Position numbers and translations under genes: made by a program. This document shows positions 10,551 to 18,879 of a DNA stretch of 64,000 bases, in pieces (position 1 is the first letter of the stretch; every line of letters starts with the position of its first letter). This stretch comes from Clostridiales bacterium (GTDB taxonomy: Bacteria > Bacillota > Dethiobacteria > Dethiobacterales > Dethiobacteraceae), in NCBI GenBank assembly GCA_018335855.1, contig JAGXRM010000010.1, forward strand, positions 161,778-225,777, given 5' to 3'. Below the pieces are notes generated by a model. The model was not told where the DNA came from. It saw nothing but the letters and a program-made list of their open reading frames with translations, and made no database searches.

Positions 10551-12476
10551 TTATTGGGAAATCTTTTCGTTAATATTTTCAAAAAAATACGGCAATGCTT
10601 CTTCCACTGTGGATACCGGAACCACTTTCAGCCCGTCCATGGTAAAAGGAATATCATCTTTATTTTCTTCGGGGATTAAAACTGTGGGAATACCGGCAAG
10701 GCGGGCACCGTACAGTTTTTCCGAGATCCCGCCCACAGGACGAACAAATCCCTGCAAAGATACTTCACCGGTAACCGCGACGTTTTGCGAGACAGGCCAT
10801 CCTTTCATTGCACTAAGCAACACAATAACCGTCGCCAGGCCGGCAGAAGGTCCGTCAATACGACCGCCGCCGATTACATTGACATGAAGGTCAAAATTAC
10901 TTAACTCTTCGCCTGACAGTCGCCGGATTACAGCCGCTGCATTAAAAACGGAATCCCGGGCCATACTGCCCGCTGTCTCATTAAAGCGCATTGTCCCTTT
11001 TCCCGGTTCCCGTGCTGGAAAAGCAACCGCTTCAATTTCCAGGACGCTGCCCAGGTAACCGCTTACGCCCAGGCCGAAAACTTTTCCGGGTAACGTACCC
11101 TGTGCTTTTTTCTTTAGTGTATTCGGAGAATATCTCCCCGAGCGCAGAGATTCCATTACCATGTCCCTGTTGATAACCACACAGCTTTTTTCACCGTTTT
11201 GGTCCGTCTTATAAAGACCCAGGCCGAAAGAATCTGCCAATAGGTTTACCGCCTGGCGGCCTTCCGTGGTATATTCACTGATTGTTGAAGCGACACCGTC
11301 TTCCAGGCAGACTTCCAGCTTTGCTGCTGCATTTTCCACAATACTGCGGACATGATACGGTGTCAGCGGTTCAAAAAAGACGGATGTACTGCGGGAACGA
11401 AGGGCAGGGCTAATTTCATCCGGAGAACATGTGGTCGCGCCTATTAAAACAAAATCTGCAGGAGCACCTTCTTCAAAAAGCTTGCGGATATATTGGGGTA
11501 TCTGGCTGTCAGAAGGATCATAATACGCTGAATCAAAATCTACTTTTTTATCCTCCAGCACTTTCAACAGCTTGCTTTGCAAGTGTACGTCCAATTCCCC
11601 GATCTCATCAATGAAAAGAATTCCGCCGTGAGCTTCGGTAACAAGACCAGGTTTCGGCTCAGGCACGCCACCGTCAACCAGGTCCCGTTTTGCGCCTTGA
11701 TAGATGGGGTCATGGACTGAGCCCAGAAGCGGGTTTGTCGTTTCCCTGGGATCCCAGCGCAGCGTTGTCCCATCCACTTCCACAAACGGCGCATCCGCGG
11801 CAAAAATACTCTGCTTTAATTTTTTGGCAGCCTCGAGAGCCAGTCTGGCCGCGGTGGTTTTACCCACGCCGGGCGGACCGTAAATAATCATATGCTGCGG
11901 GTATGGGGACGCCAGTTTAGCCATGAGCGCCTGGATGGCCGCTTCCTGCCCGACAATTTCATTTAATGTTTTAGGGCGCAGAATCTCAAGAGCAGTTCTG
12001 TTTAACTTTTGGCTTTTCATCTTTTCCAGCTGGGCAAACTTTTTGAGCGTCTGAGGATTCTCAGGACCGCCCTGCTCTTTAAGCAACTGGCGTTTCATTT
12101 CCTGGATATATTCTTCATGTCTTTCCTGCATTTTCTCAGCAATTTTACGTTCAATAGATTCTTCCACTGTACGGCGGGCCATTTGGTCAGCAAGCTCTTC
12201 ATAGAGCGCCTGTAAGACATCGGGGATTTCTTCCGGTGACGGAGGGTTTTCCAGAGCCGGGTTTTCAAATATTACCCGCTGCAGGCCAAGAATACGATCT
12301 TCCAGTTTCCGCGACCGCAATAGGGTGAGCGCCTCCAGTTTTCCCGCTTTTAAAACAAGCTTGTCCGCACCAATCATTCCGGAAAGCAAAGCATAAACAG
12401 CGTTAATCTCCCGTTTTAGCTGATCTTTGCTATCCATAACATTTTGTGAGAGTCTTGTTGTCAATGTCTTTTTCAT
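10551..12476 (-). CDS. lonC: LonC-type ATP-dependent protease
   Basis: A 641-residue protein without the classical Lon substrate-binding N-domain; instead an alpha-helical N-terminal region (about 1-160). The AAA+ module has Walker A GPPGVGKT (200-207) and Walker B ILFIDE (286-291). The C-terminal Lon protease domain shows the Ser-Lys dyad, S544 in DGPSAG and K587 in GGISEKLYG. This layout fits the LonC group known from thermophilic and anaerobic Clostridia. It sits between rplI and dnaB with short gaps, so it is probably co-transcribed with them. Physiological substrate not known. Confidence 0.88.
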   Translation of the reverse strand: MKKTLTTRLSQNVMDSKDQLKREINAVYALLSGMIGADKLVLKAGKLEALTLLRSRKLEDRILGLQRVIFENPALENPPSPEEIPDVLQALYEELADQMARRTVEESIERKIAEKMQERHEEYIQEMKRQLLKEQGGPENPQTLKKFAQLEKMKSQKLNRTALEILRPKTLNEIVGQEAAIQALMAKLASPYPQHMIIYGPPGVGKTTAARLALEAAKKLKQSIFAADAPFVEVDGTTLRWDPRETTNPLLGSVHDPIYQGAKRDLVDGGVPEPKPGLVTEAHGGILFIDEIGELDVHLQSKLLKVLEDKKVDFDSAYYDPSDSQIPQYIRKLFEEGAPADFVLIGATTCSPDEISPALRSRSTSVFFEPLTPYHVRSIVENAAAKLEVCLEDGVASTISEYTTEGRQAVNLLADSFGLGLYKTDQNGEKSCVVINRDMVMESLRSGRYSPNTLKKKAQGTLPGKVFGLGVSGYLGSVLEIEAVAFPAREPGKGTMRFNETAGSMARDSVFNAAAVIRRLSGEELSNFDLHVNVIGGGRIDGPSAGLATVIVLLSAMKGWPVSQNVAVTGEVSLQGFVRPVGGISEKLYGARLAGIPTVLIPEENKDDIPFTMDGLKVVPVSTVEEALPYFFENINEKISQ

Positions 12477-12488
12477 TTTATTCTCCTC

Positions 12489-12929
12489 TTATGTCCTTAC
12501 TACCAACTGTATATGCGAATCCACATCAGGGTGTAGTTTGATACGGACAGAATACGTCCCTAAGTTTTTTATGGTTTCTCCTAAATCAATCTTCCGTTTA
12601 TCAACAGTGAACCCTTTTTCCTTAAGAGCGCTGGCTACATCAGCGCTGGTGACAGAACCGAAAAGCCTGCCTCCCTCACCTACCTTGGCCACAACTTCCA
12701 GGGTCAGCCCGTCTATCTTTTTCGCCAGGGCTTCCGCAGCAGAAAGAACCTTAGCTACCTTTGCTTCCTGCCTTTTTTCCTGGCTCTGGTGTTCTTTAAG
12801 GTGACCGCCGCTTGCTTCAACTACAAGGCCGCGCGGTATTAGATAATTTCTCGCGTACCCCTCAGCCACTTCTTTAATTTCCCCTTTTTTACCAAGGGCT
12901 TTAACATCCTGAATTAAAATAACCTTCAT
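12489..12929 (-). CDS. rplI: 50S ribosomal protein L9
   Basis: A 146-residue protein of normal length. The N-terminal L9 signature ([20 protein letters not shown], then GYARNYLIP) and the C-terminal domain are complete. It binds 23S rRNA domain V and helps maintain reading frame. The start ATG 12929 has an AAGGAGG site. It leads the rplI-lonC-dnaB cluster, the usual position upstream of dnaB in Firmicutes. Confidence 0.98.
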   Translation of the reverse strand: MKVILIQDVKALGKKGEIKEVAEGYARNYLIPRGLVVEASGGHLKEHQSQEKRQEAKVAKVLSAAEALAKKIDGLTLEVVAKVGEGGRLFGSVTSADVASALKEKGFTVDKRKIDLGETIKNLGTYSVRIKLHPDVDSHIQLVVRT

Positions 12930-13085
12930 TTAAAAATTCCTCCTTTCGGAAACCATCCGACTGTACTTGTTCTGCATAAAAACTGTATTCTCCTGCCCGC
13001 AACACGGACAGTTCTTCTGCTAATTTTACCAAGGCAAGGCAAAATTTCGCGAAAGGCGTGTTCTTTTAATTTCCAGGGTGAAAGT

Positions 13086-13107
13086 AAAAACGCCCGGAGA
13101 CCGGGCG
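13086..13107 (-). terminator. Terminator of the rpsF-ssb-rpsR operon
   Basis: Perfect seven-base GC-rich stem 13091-13097/13101-13107 followed on the minus strand by TTTTT (13086-13090), 14 bases after the rpsR stop. Confidence 0.9.
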
Positions 13108-13120
13108 CTTAGTGAAAAGC

Positions 13121-13351
13121 TTATTCAGCTGTGTAAGGCAACAGGGCGATATTACGTGCCCGCTTAATTGCCATTGTTAACTGACGCTGGTGTTTCGCAC
13201 AATTACCGGATATCCGGCGCGGTAAAATCTTGCCACGTTCTGTAAGAAAGCGAGCCAGTTTCCCTGTAACTTTATAATCGATACTCGTTGCTTTATCTAC
13301 ACAGAAACTGCAGATTTTGCGTTTATTCCTGCGACCGCGTTCCCTACGCAT
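13121..13351 (-). CDS. rpsR: 30S ribosomal protein S18
   Basis: A 76-residue basic protein with the S18 core ([20 protein letters not shown] and [11 protein letters not shown]). An early CSFC pair suggests a zinc-binding (C+) variant, though the usual full set of four cysteines is only partly visible (C17, C20 and C50). It forms a heterodimer with S6 on the 30S platform. It is the third gene of rpsF-ssb-rpsR. Confidence 0.97.
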   Translation of the reverse strand: MRRERGRRNKRKICSFCVDKATSIDYKVTGKLARFLTERGKILPRRISGNCAKHQRQLTMAIKRARNIALLPYTAE

Positions 13352-13391
13352 GGTGCAGACCTCCTTGACTTAAAATAATTGATACAGCCAT

Positions 13392-13787
13392 TTAAAAGGG
13401 GACATCATCTTCCCCGATCATTGAGTCATCAAAAGACGGTGATTCATCACTGGCAGCACGCTTATCTTTACTGCCCGGTGAGCTTAGAAACTGAACACTG
13501 TCCGCGATCACTTCCGCTATAGTCCGTTTCTGACCTTCACGGTCTTCATAAGAACGGATCTGCAGCCTTCCGTCAACGGCGACCAAACTGCCTTTACCTA
13601 AATATTTGGCACAGTTCTCTGCCTGAGCGCGCCAGACAACAATGGGAACAAAATCTGTCTCTTTTTTCTGGCCAAAACGCCGGTTAACAGCCAGCGTAAA
13701 GCTGGCTACGGCCACACCGTTGGCGGGTGTGTAGCGCAACTCGGGGTCTCCCGTTAATCTACCGACAAGAACGATGCGGTTAAGCAT
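13392..13787 (-). CDS. ssb: Single-stranded DNA-binding protein
   Basis: A 131-residue SSB with an OB-fold domain (about 1-105: [40 protein letters not shown]) and a flexible acidic tail ending DDVPF, the conserved protein-interaction tip. It coats single-stranded DNA and recruits repair and replication proteins. It lies between rpsF and rpsR, the standard Firmicute arrangement. The tail is shorter than in many SSBs. Confidence 0.98.
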   Translation of the reverse strand: MLNRIVLVGRLTGDPELRYTPANGVAVASFTLAVNRRFGQKKETDFVPIVVWRAQAENCAKYLGKGSLVAVDGRLQIRSYEDREGQKRTIAEVIADSVQFLSSPGSKDKRAASDESPSFDDSMIGEDDVPF

Positions 13788-13805
13788 GGCTCCTCACCCC
13801 CGGTT

Positions 13806-14096
13806 CTATTGTTCTTCTTTAACAATGAGGTAGCGGATTACATCATCAGAAATTCTGAAATTCCGCTCAAGTTCGTTGGTTACATTGGCTTCGCCAGTGT
13901 AATGAAAGAGTACGTAGTACCCTTCCCGGAACTTTTTGTCTACCTCATAGGCCAACTTGCGTCGACCCATGCGATTCACGTTAGTTACTTCACCCTTCTC
14001 GCCCTCAATGATCCCTTTAAACTTCTCAACCAAGGCGTCATATGCCTCTTCCTCGAGTTCGGGTCTAAGAATATACATGGTTTCGTACTTTGTCAT
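13806..14096 (-). CDS. rpsF: 30S ribosomal protein S6
   Basis: A 96-residue S6 protein with the typical start (MTKYETMYILRPEL) and the RMGRRKLAYEV segment. It pairs with S18 on the 30S subunit. It is first in the rpsF-ssb-rpsR operon. Ribosome-binding site GAGGAGGTG precedes ATG 14096. The leader upstream may carry an S6:S18 autoregulatory hairpin. Confidence 0.98.
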   Translation of the reverse strand: MTKYETMYILRPELEEEAYDALVEKFKGIIEGEKGEVTNVNRMGRRKLAYEVDKKFREGYYVLFHYTGEANVTNELERNFRISDDVIRYLIVKEEQ

Positions 14097-14101
14097 GGCC
14101 T

Positions 14102-14194
14102 ATTCACCTCCTCCCTATGGTCTATGGCCCCCGGTCAATGCCAGGAGCAGGGAAGTACAACCTATATAGTACCATAATCAGCCAGGATTGACAA
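14102..14194 (-). promoter_or_regulatory. rpsF promoter and leader hairpin
   Basis: On the minus strand TTGTCA (14189-14194) and TACTAT (14166-14171) are 17 bases apart. The leader then contains TGGC/GCCA pairing around a loop rich in CCGGGG. S6:S18-binding leader hairpins with a conserved CCG are known before rpsF in many bacteria; whether this hairpin is one is only suggested. Confidence 0.5.
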
Positions 14195-14263
14195 GGGATG
14201 AGTTTTCAGCAGTATGTCCACCCTAGTGTTGTAGCTTATTTTAAGACAAAGACGGTGATCTGC

Positions 14264-14646
14264 ATGGATGTTTATCTGCTTGGCGCCGGGTTTTCCAATG
14301 ACGCTGGTGTCCCTACTATGAAAAACTTTATGGACGGTGTACATACCGCAGCCGTAGCCTACAAATCCAGGCCGGAAGCTGCTGTTATAGAGGCTGCGTT
14401 AGAGATTGCCTTTTCCGGGATGCTGACCGCTTAATCATTGGTGGCTTCTCTTTTGCCGGACGGGATGCCGACTTTCACCGCCGCTTTCTAACAGCGGTGA
14501 AAGAAAACAATTCTCTGGAAGAGGTGGTTCTTGTTAACCGTGATGAGGATACCTGCAAAACCATTGGCAGCCTATTGCCAAAAGGGACCTCTTGGCGGTC
14601 AGTACCGGGATTTGCGCAGTTCTGCGAAGAAGAAAACTACAAATGA
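14264..14646 (+). pseudogene. SIR2-like gene remnant with internal deletion
   Basis: The first part, from ATG 14264, encodes MDVYLLGAGFSNDAGVPTMK, the nucleotide-binding start of a SIR2-like domain. This frame ends at a stop near 14432. Another frame, readable from about 14421 to the TGA at 14644-14646, encodes a typical SIR2-like C-terminus (DADRLIIGGFSFAGRDADFH, later GTSWRSVPGFAQFCEE). The middle of the domain is missing, so this is a gene collapsed by internal deletion plus frameshift. It lies on the plus strand, opposite to its neighbours. SIR2-like proteins often act in anti-phage defence; any such role here is lost. Confidence 0.75.
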
Positions 14647-14679
14647 TCCGGCCAACTTTGGTCCGGGTCATTTTACTCT
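14638..14679. terminator. Possible bidirectional hairpin between SIR2 remnant and DUF951 gene
   Basis: Inverted repeat around 14641-14654/14658-14672 (arms pair AATGA, CCGG and CCAA with mismatches) followed by TTTT on the plus strand. It could terminate transcripts from both sides. Confidence 0.45.
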
Positions 14680-14864
14680 GTTGGTTCCGGCAGGATTTCT
14701 CGAACGCTTTTTTCGAATTTTCCCCTGGGAATCATTACGCTGCGTCCGCATTCTACACATTTTATACGAAAATCCATGCCGACACGTATAATCGTCCAAA
14801 TATCACCGCCGCATGGATGTACTTTTTTCATCCGAACCCGTTGCCCCAGGCTATACTCAGCCAT
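14673..14864 (-). CDS. DUF951 family protein
   Basis: A 63-residue protein starting MAEYSLGQRVRMKKVHPCGG at ATG 14864; the frame extends upstream but the extra residues lie inside mscS and do not fit the family. Conserved features are HPCGGD, the CVEC pair and the GRSVMIPR-type segment, the DUF951 pattern in which cysteines may bind metal. The start overlaps the mscS stop by eight bases, so the two are translationally coupled. DUF951 beside a MscS channel near rpsF is a common Firmicute pairing; function is unknown. Confidence 0.9.
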   Translation of the reverse strand: MAEYSLGQRVRMKKVHPCGGDIWTIIRVGMDFRIKCVECGRSVMIPRGKFEKSVREILPEPTE

Positions 14865-15744
14865 CGGTCTCAACTCCCTTGTCGTTGCCCCGATTGTAGA
14901 TGACACGCCTTGGATAGGGTATTTCAATACCTTTCTCGTCGAAGGTCTTTTTAATTAGACGGCGCAAATCCCTCTCCACCTTCCACTGCGTCATGTTTAC
15001 CGTCCGTGCAAATAGGCGAATGACGACGGCAGAGTCGCCCAAACCCTCCACACCCAGGACCATGGGCCCTTCCACCACATCCGGCTCATTCTCCGCAAAC
15101 TGACGAGAGAGTTCCTCCAGCACAGATACCACATAGTCGATATCTTCTTCATATGCCACGCCCACATCTACCAGCGCACGCATGTTGCCGCGGGCTTTGT
15201 TAGTAACCGCTTCAATATGACCGTTGGGAATGATATGTAATTCTCCACTAAAGTCTCTTATTTTTGTAATCCGCAGACCCAGTTCTTCTACAATACCGCT
15301 ATAGGAGCCGGTGGTAATGAAATCACCGACTGAAAACTGATCTTCTAATAAAATAAAGAAGCCGGAAATGATATCACGGACAAGGTTTTGGGCACCAAAA
15401 CCAATGGCAAGGCCGAATATACCGGCACCGGCCAGAATCGGCCCGATATCCATAATTTCCAACTCTGTCAGCACAAGAATAATCGTTAATGCATAGATAA
15501 AATACCGCCAGATAGATACAAGCAGTGCAGAAATAGTTTTTGCTTTATTTTCAGGGAGATGTATCTTCGATTGCCCTTTGATATCAAACAGCTTACAGAT
15601 TACACTGTTGCCAAAGCGCAACGCAAAGCGGGCGAGAAGGATTATCAATAAAGATTTGATAATCCTTGTTCCCCAGGTTATAGCCATCTCGAAAAAGAAC
15701 GATTCAAGAAATTCTCCGTTCAGTTGTGTAAAGATCTGCAGCAT
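14857..15744 (-). CDS. MscS-family mechanosensitive ion channel
   Basis: A 295-residue small-conductance channel. It shows membrane helices at about 25-45, 70-90 and 97-125; the pore-lining segment is GIFGLAIGFGAQNLVRDIISG, followed by the cytoplasmic MscS beta domain (FSVGDFI, GIVEELGLRITKIRDFSGELHIIPNG) and the C-terminal alpha/beta domain. It releases solutes upon hypo-osmotic shock. It is coupled to the DUF951 gene and lies near parAB, as yggB/ykuT-type genes often do in Clostridia. Confidence 0.95.
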   Translation of the reverse strand: MLQIFTQLNGEFLESFFFEMAITWGTRIIKSLLIILLARFALRFGNSVICKLFDIKGQSKIHLPENKAKTISALLVSIWRYFIYALTIILVLTELEIMDIGPILAGAGIFGLAIGFGAQNLVRDIISGFFILLEDQFSVGDFITTGSYSGIVEELGLRITKIRDFSGELHIIPNGHIEAVTNKARGNMRALVDVGVAYEEDIDYVVSVLEELSRQFAENEPDVVEGPMVLGVEGLGDSAVVIRLFARTVNMTQWKVERDLRRLIKKTFDEKGIEIPYPRRVIYNRGNDKGVETDG

Positions 15745-15771
15745 GCCATCACCTTGTTTTGCGAATCAGGC

Positions 15772-16422
15772 TTATTTCTTTGCGTCCAATATAGCAGTAA
15801 CTTCTTTAAATACCTCATCGATATCTTTGGAACCGTCAACGGTAAATAACAAACCCTTATTCTCATAGTATGCAATGAGCGGCTCCGTCTGATTCCGATA
15901 TACTTCCAACCGCTGTTTTACTGTTTCCACGGTGTCATCTACCCGCTGGTACAGTTCACCGCCGCATTTATCGCATACATTTCGAACTTTGGAGGCGTTA
16001 AATTTCACATGATAGGTAGACCCGCATGATTTGCAGACCCGTCTCCCAGTCAATCTGTCCAACAATTCATCCTGATTAACATCAACATTGACAACTCCGG
16101 TAAGTGGTGTATTTAATTCCCCCAGGGCAGCACTTAATGCTTCGGCCTGGGTAACAGTGCGGGGAAACCCGTCAAGCAGGTAACCGTCCTGACAGTCAGG
16201 CTGCATTAGGCGTTCTTTCACAATCCCGACGACCAACTCATCCGGAACCAGTTCTCCCTTATCCATATACTCTTTTGCTTTCATTCCCAACTCTGTTCCT
16301 TCTTTAATGGCAGCACGAAAAATGTCTCCGGTAGATATATGCGGCAAGTTATATTTCTTTACCAGCCTCTCCCCTTGTGTTCCCTTACCGGCACCTGGGG
16401 GTCCCAACAAGATAATACGCAT
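15772..16422 (-). CDS. adk: Adenylate kinase (zinc-containing LID)
   Basis: A 216-residue enzyme catalysing ATP + AMP to 2 ADP. The P-loop [10 protein letters not shown] is at about 7-16 and the DGFPRT motif at about 84-89. The LID carries CxxC pairs (CKSCG and CDKCG), the zinc-binding form usual in Gram-positives. Start ATG 16422 has a GGAGGGAAG site. adk is usually found in the ribosomal protein operon next to secY; here it stands between mscS and a CvpA-like gene, so it may be a second copy or a relocated one. Confidence 0.96.
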   Translation of the reverse strand: MRIILLGPPGAGKGTQGERLVKKYNLPHISTGDIFRAAIKEGTELGMKAKEYMDKGELVPDELVVGIVKERLMQPDCQDGYLLDGFPRTVTQAEALSAALGELNTPLTGVVNVDVNQDELLDRLTGRRVCKSCGSTYHVKFNASKVRNVCDKCGGELYQRVDDTVETVKQRLEVYRNQTEPLIAYYENKGLLFTVDGSKDIDEVFKEVTAILDAKK

Positions 16423-16531
16423 TTACTTCCCTCCACTTCGCGTCAGAATATTTGACTTATACTAGTTCTTCCTAAATTAAACAAAATCCTGCTGTTGACA
16501 TCCAAAAAACCTATAATTTCCTCTTTACGGA

Positions 16532-17176
16532 TTACGGGGGCAAAAACTGCAAAATAATACCCGCCAGTTGATAAAGATATGAGCTGTCCAGGTCCTGTTG
16601 GAATACCCTAAATATTGTCATAAAACTAACCGCATCTAAGGCAATACAAATTACTGCCGACAAAAGAACACCATGAACGGCCCCAATCATCATACCGAAC
16701 ATTTTTTGCCACTCCGGAAGCAATTCACTCCGTGAATTTTGCTGACCAAGACGTATCAGCAATGTAGCAACAGAAGCAATTAAGAGAAAAAAAGCAGCCG
16801 CGCAAAAAATACGAATTACTACCTGGGTGAGTAAAACAGCAGACATTTCCCTGCCGGCAACGGGAACGGCGGCCAGCTCCGGAGCCATCCGGAACAGGGC
16901 ATCTCCCGCCAGCCGGGGCAGTAGAATTAATGGTGTATTCTGCGAATATGTAGTAACCGCAACATCGACTTGATTCGCAATATAAACACGCACCAGCTCT
17001 TCAATCTGCCACTCCATGTCTAAATATGCCGCAAGGGGCGTTTGTAAAACGACGGCAGCCACTAACGCCACTGTCGTCGTACTTAAATGAAGAAAGGCCA
17101 AGCAGGCTCCGTTTATATATCCTTTTGCCGCTGACCATAACACCAAAGTAAGAGCTGCTAAATCGACCCAGGACAT
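16532..17176 (-). CDS. CvpA-like integral membrane protein
   Basis: A 214-residue protein from ATG 17176 (GAGGTG eight bases upstream); the upstream extension of the frame contains a Noc-type palindrome and is probably non-coding. It has four predicted membrane helices (about 1-22, 25-45, 110-135, 155-180), the topology of CvpA-family proteins. The first loop GYINGACLAFLHL resembles the RG-rich loop of that family only loosely. Function unknown; envelope or division-related roles have been suggested for relatives. Confidence 0.6.
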   Translation of the reverse strand: MSWVDLAALTLVLWSAAKGYINGACLAFLHLSTTTVALVAAVVLQTPLAAYLDMEWQIEELVRVYIANQVDVAVTTYSQNTPLILLPRLAGDALFRMAPELAAVPVAGREMSAVLLTQVVIRIFCAAAFFLLIASVATLLIRLGQQNSRSELLPEWQKMFGMMIGAVHGVLLSAVICIALDAVSFMTIFRVFQQDLDSSYLYQLAGIILQFLPP

Positions 17177-17200
17177 CGCCGTCACCTCTGCAACTTTTGT

Positions 17201-17222
17201 TGATATTTCCCGGGAAATATCA
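17201..17222. promoter_or_regulatory. Candidate Noc-binding site (NBS)
   Basis: A perfect 22-base palindrome with core ATTTCCCGGGAAAT (17205-17218), identical to the Noc-binding consensus reported for Bacillus subtilis. Noc itself is encoded at 23232-24119. A degenerate second match (ATTTCCCCTGGAAA) follows at about 17224. Confidence 0.75.
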
Positions 17223-17355
17223 AATTTCCCCTGGAAAGACGCTTCCATATTATTTTGACTCTTTACAAAATGTTAACACATCATCCTTGAGTACAGTATA
17301 AAAAAGCCTTAGCTTCAATATACTATGATAAATGTATTCTAGATGGAGGGTCGCT

Positions 17356-17982
17356 ATGTCAGCGTTTCAAAGCCCGGTCATTACCGGGGAAGATAAAAAA
17401 ACATTTCGTGTTGACAGTTCCGACCCCTTTGCCGTTCAAAAACTAAAATGGGCGCTTCAGCAGTTTCTTGCCGACCTGTATAAGCCGCAATATCATCAAC
17501 TTATTGTGCTATGTATCGGCACAGACAGATCCACAGGTGATTCCTTAGGGCCTTTAATCGGTACAAAAGTGAGTCGGTTGCAGCCAAAGCGGGCTGTTAT
17601 ATACGGAACCCTGGAAGAGCCTGTCCACGCTGTCAATCTGGAGGAAACGGTGGCAGAAATCGAACGCCTTTACCACTACCCCCTGATTATAGCTGTAGAT
17701 GCCTGTCTGGGGCGGGCGGAAAGTGTGGGAGCAATTGACATCGGCCTGGGACCGATGCAGCCGGGTGCCGGGGTTAATAAAACGCTCCCGCCCGTCGGAC
17801 AGTTACATATAAACGGCATAGTTAACGTTGGAGGTTTTTTAGAATATTTTGTTTTACAAAATACCCGCTTGAGCGTGGTTATCCGAATCGCGGAGGCCAT
17901 TGCCAGAGGTTTATATCTTGGGTTGCAAAGCCTGCCGCAGACAGCAGACACAAGCAAGTCGCTACCCCTGCAGCGGGTATAA
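17356..17982 (+). CDS. yyaC: YyaC-like spore protease-family protein
   Basis: A 208-residue protein from ATG 17356 (GGAGGG upstream). Conserved parts include VLCIGTDRSTGDSLGPLIGT, YGTLEEPVHAVNL and the DACLGR segment, matching the YyaC family that resembles germination protease/HybD-type folds and is restricted to spore formers. It is conserved in the soj-spo0J neighbourhood in Bacillus as well. Here it is on the plus strand, opposite to the flanking genes, and divergent from the CvpA-like gene. Substrate not established. Confidence 0.93.
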   Translation: MSAFQSPVITGEDKKTFRVDSSDPFAVQKLKWALQQFLADLYKPQYHQLIVLCIGTDRSTGDSLGPLIGTKVSRLQPKRAVIYGTLEEPVHAVNLEETVAEIERLYHYPLIIAVDACLGRAESVGAIDIGLGPMQPGAGVNKTLPPVGQLHINGIVNVGGFLEYFVLQNTRLSVVIRIAEAIARGLYLGLQSLPQTADTSKSLPLQRV

Positions 17983-18013
17983 GAGCCTGAGCGCGCACGA
18001 GGAGTAGAACGTT

Positions 18014-18046
18014 AAAGGCCGCTGTTCAATGCGAACGGCGGCCTTT
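18014..18046. terminator. Shared bidirectional terminator between yyaC and the UPF0180 gene
   Basis: Fourteen-base stem with one wobble or mismatch (18014-18027/18033-18046) and a five-base loop between two convergent genes. AAA/TTT ends give short T-tails in both directions. Confidence 0.75.
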
Positions 18047-18054
18047 ATACTACT

Positions 18055-18294
18055 TTAATGAAGCCATTTGCTTTCTAACTCCTGCAAAATATCTTGCGGT
18101 GTTTTGCCTCGGGCATTCACAACCGGTGCATCAATTACGACATTTTGAATATCCATCATATTATTATCCATGCCACTGACCACGGCTCCGTCCACTTGTT
18201 GACCAGACTGCATGCCAACCACCTGATATCCTTTATTACGCAAAAATTCCTTGACGGGAGCTAACCCGTCTTCCACAGCAATTTTTCGCTCCAT
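18055..18294 (-). CDS. UPF0180 (YkuS-like) small protein
   Basis: A 79-residue protein with the family pattern: an N-terminal EDGLAPVKEFLRNKGYQVV segment, a central GMDNNMMDIQ motif and a C-terminal GKTPQDILQELE. YkuS-type proteins are common in Bacillota and of unknown function; several are sporulation-associated by context. It converges with yyaC across a shared terminator. Start ATG 18294 has an AAAGGAGG site. Confidence 0.88.
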   Translation of the reverse strand: MERKIAVEDGLAPVKEFLRNKGYQVVGMQSGQQVDGAVVSGMDNNMMDIQNVVIDAPVVNARGKTPQDILQELESKWLH

Positions 18295-18338
18295 ATAAAT
18301 ACCTCCTTTGCGCTTATTCTAAGCAGTCAAAGGATGTT

Positions 18339-18879
18339 TTATTCCGGAACACGAAGCCGGATCACGTGGTGACAGATTTTTACCTCGACCGGCGTCGTTC
18401 CCGCCAAATCACCGTCTGCATGAACTGCCAGTTTATGGACACTGTCGATTCTAATCTCTTTGCCGCGTAATACCTGAACAGCTGGATGATCGATGTGGCG
18501 GCCACTGTAAACTAACGGAAATAATCGTAAAAAATTCAGCCTGTGAATATTGCCTACAATAATAATGTCTGCAAGTCCATCCTGCGGGTCTGCACACGGT
18601 GCGATTTTCATGCCGCCGCCGTAATACCTGGCATTAGCAACGGTAACTAGCCAAACAGGCCCCGACACCACTTTACCATCCACTTCTATGTGTACCGGCT
18701 TAGGCCTGTATACTGCTAATTGTTCGGGCCAGCCTTTCCACATCTTCCAAATCGGTACTTAGCGAATATTCGTATTTATGCCCCTGGGCATCCATATACT
18801 GCTGTACTTCAGCCCAGGTCGCAACAGCCCTGCCATGTTGCGCTTCGGGATTGACAATAAAAAAAACAGATGCGCTCAT
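18339..18879 (-). pseudogene. Diacylglycerol/lipid kinase (YegS/DgkB type) with large internal deletion
   Basis: The N-terminal part from ATG 18879 reads MSASVFFIVNPEAQHGRA and a WAEVQQYMDAQG segment, the start of a DAGK catalytic domain, and stops near 18702. The C-terminal part is in another frame (about 18339-18740): AVYRPKPVHIEVDG, VANARYYGGGMKIAP, DGLADIIIV. More than 100 residues between them, including the GGDGT ATP-binding motif, are absent, so neither fragment can be an active kinase. The start overlaps the bactofilin stop as ATGA, showing it was once the last gene of the M23-bactofilin operon. Confidence 0.85.

Noticed and set aside
14425..14435. In-frame stop in the SIR2-like gene as a recoded codon
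   Set aside because: The stop is TAA and the downstream part continues in a different frame with missing core sequence, so deletion/frameshift, not recoding, explains it.
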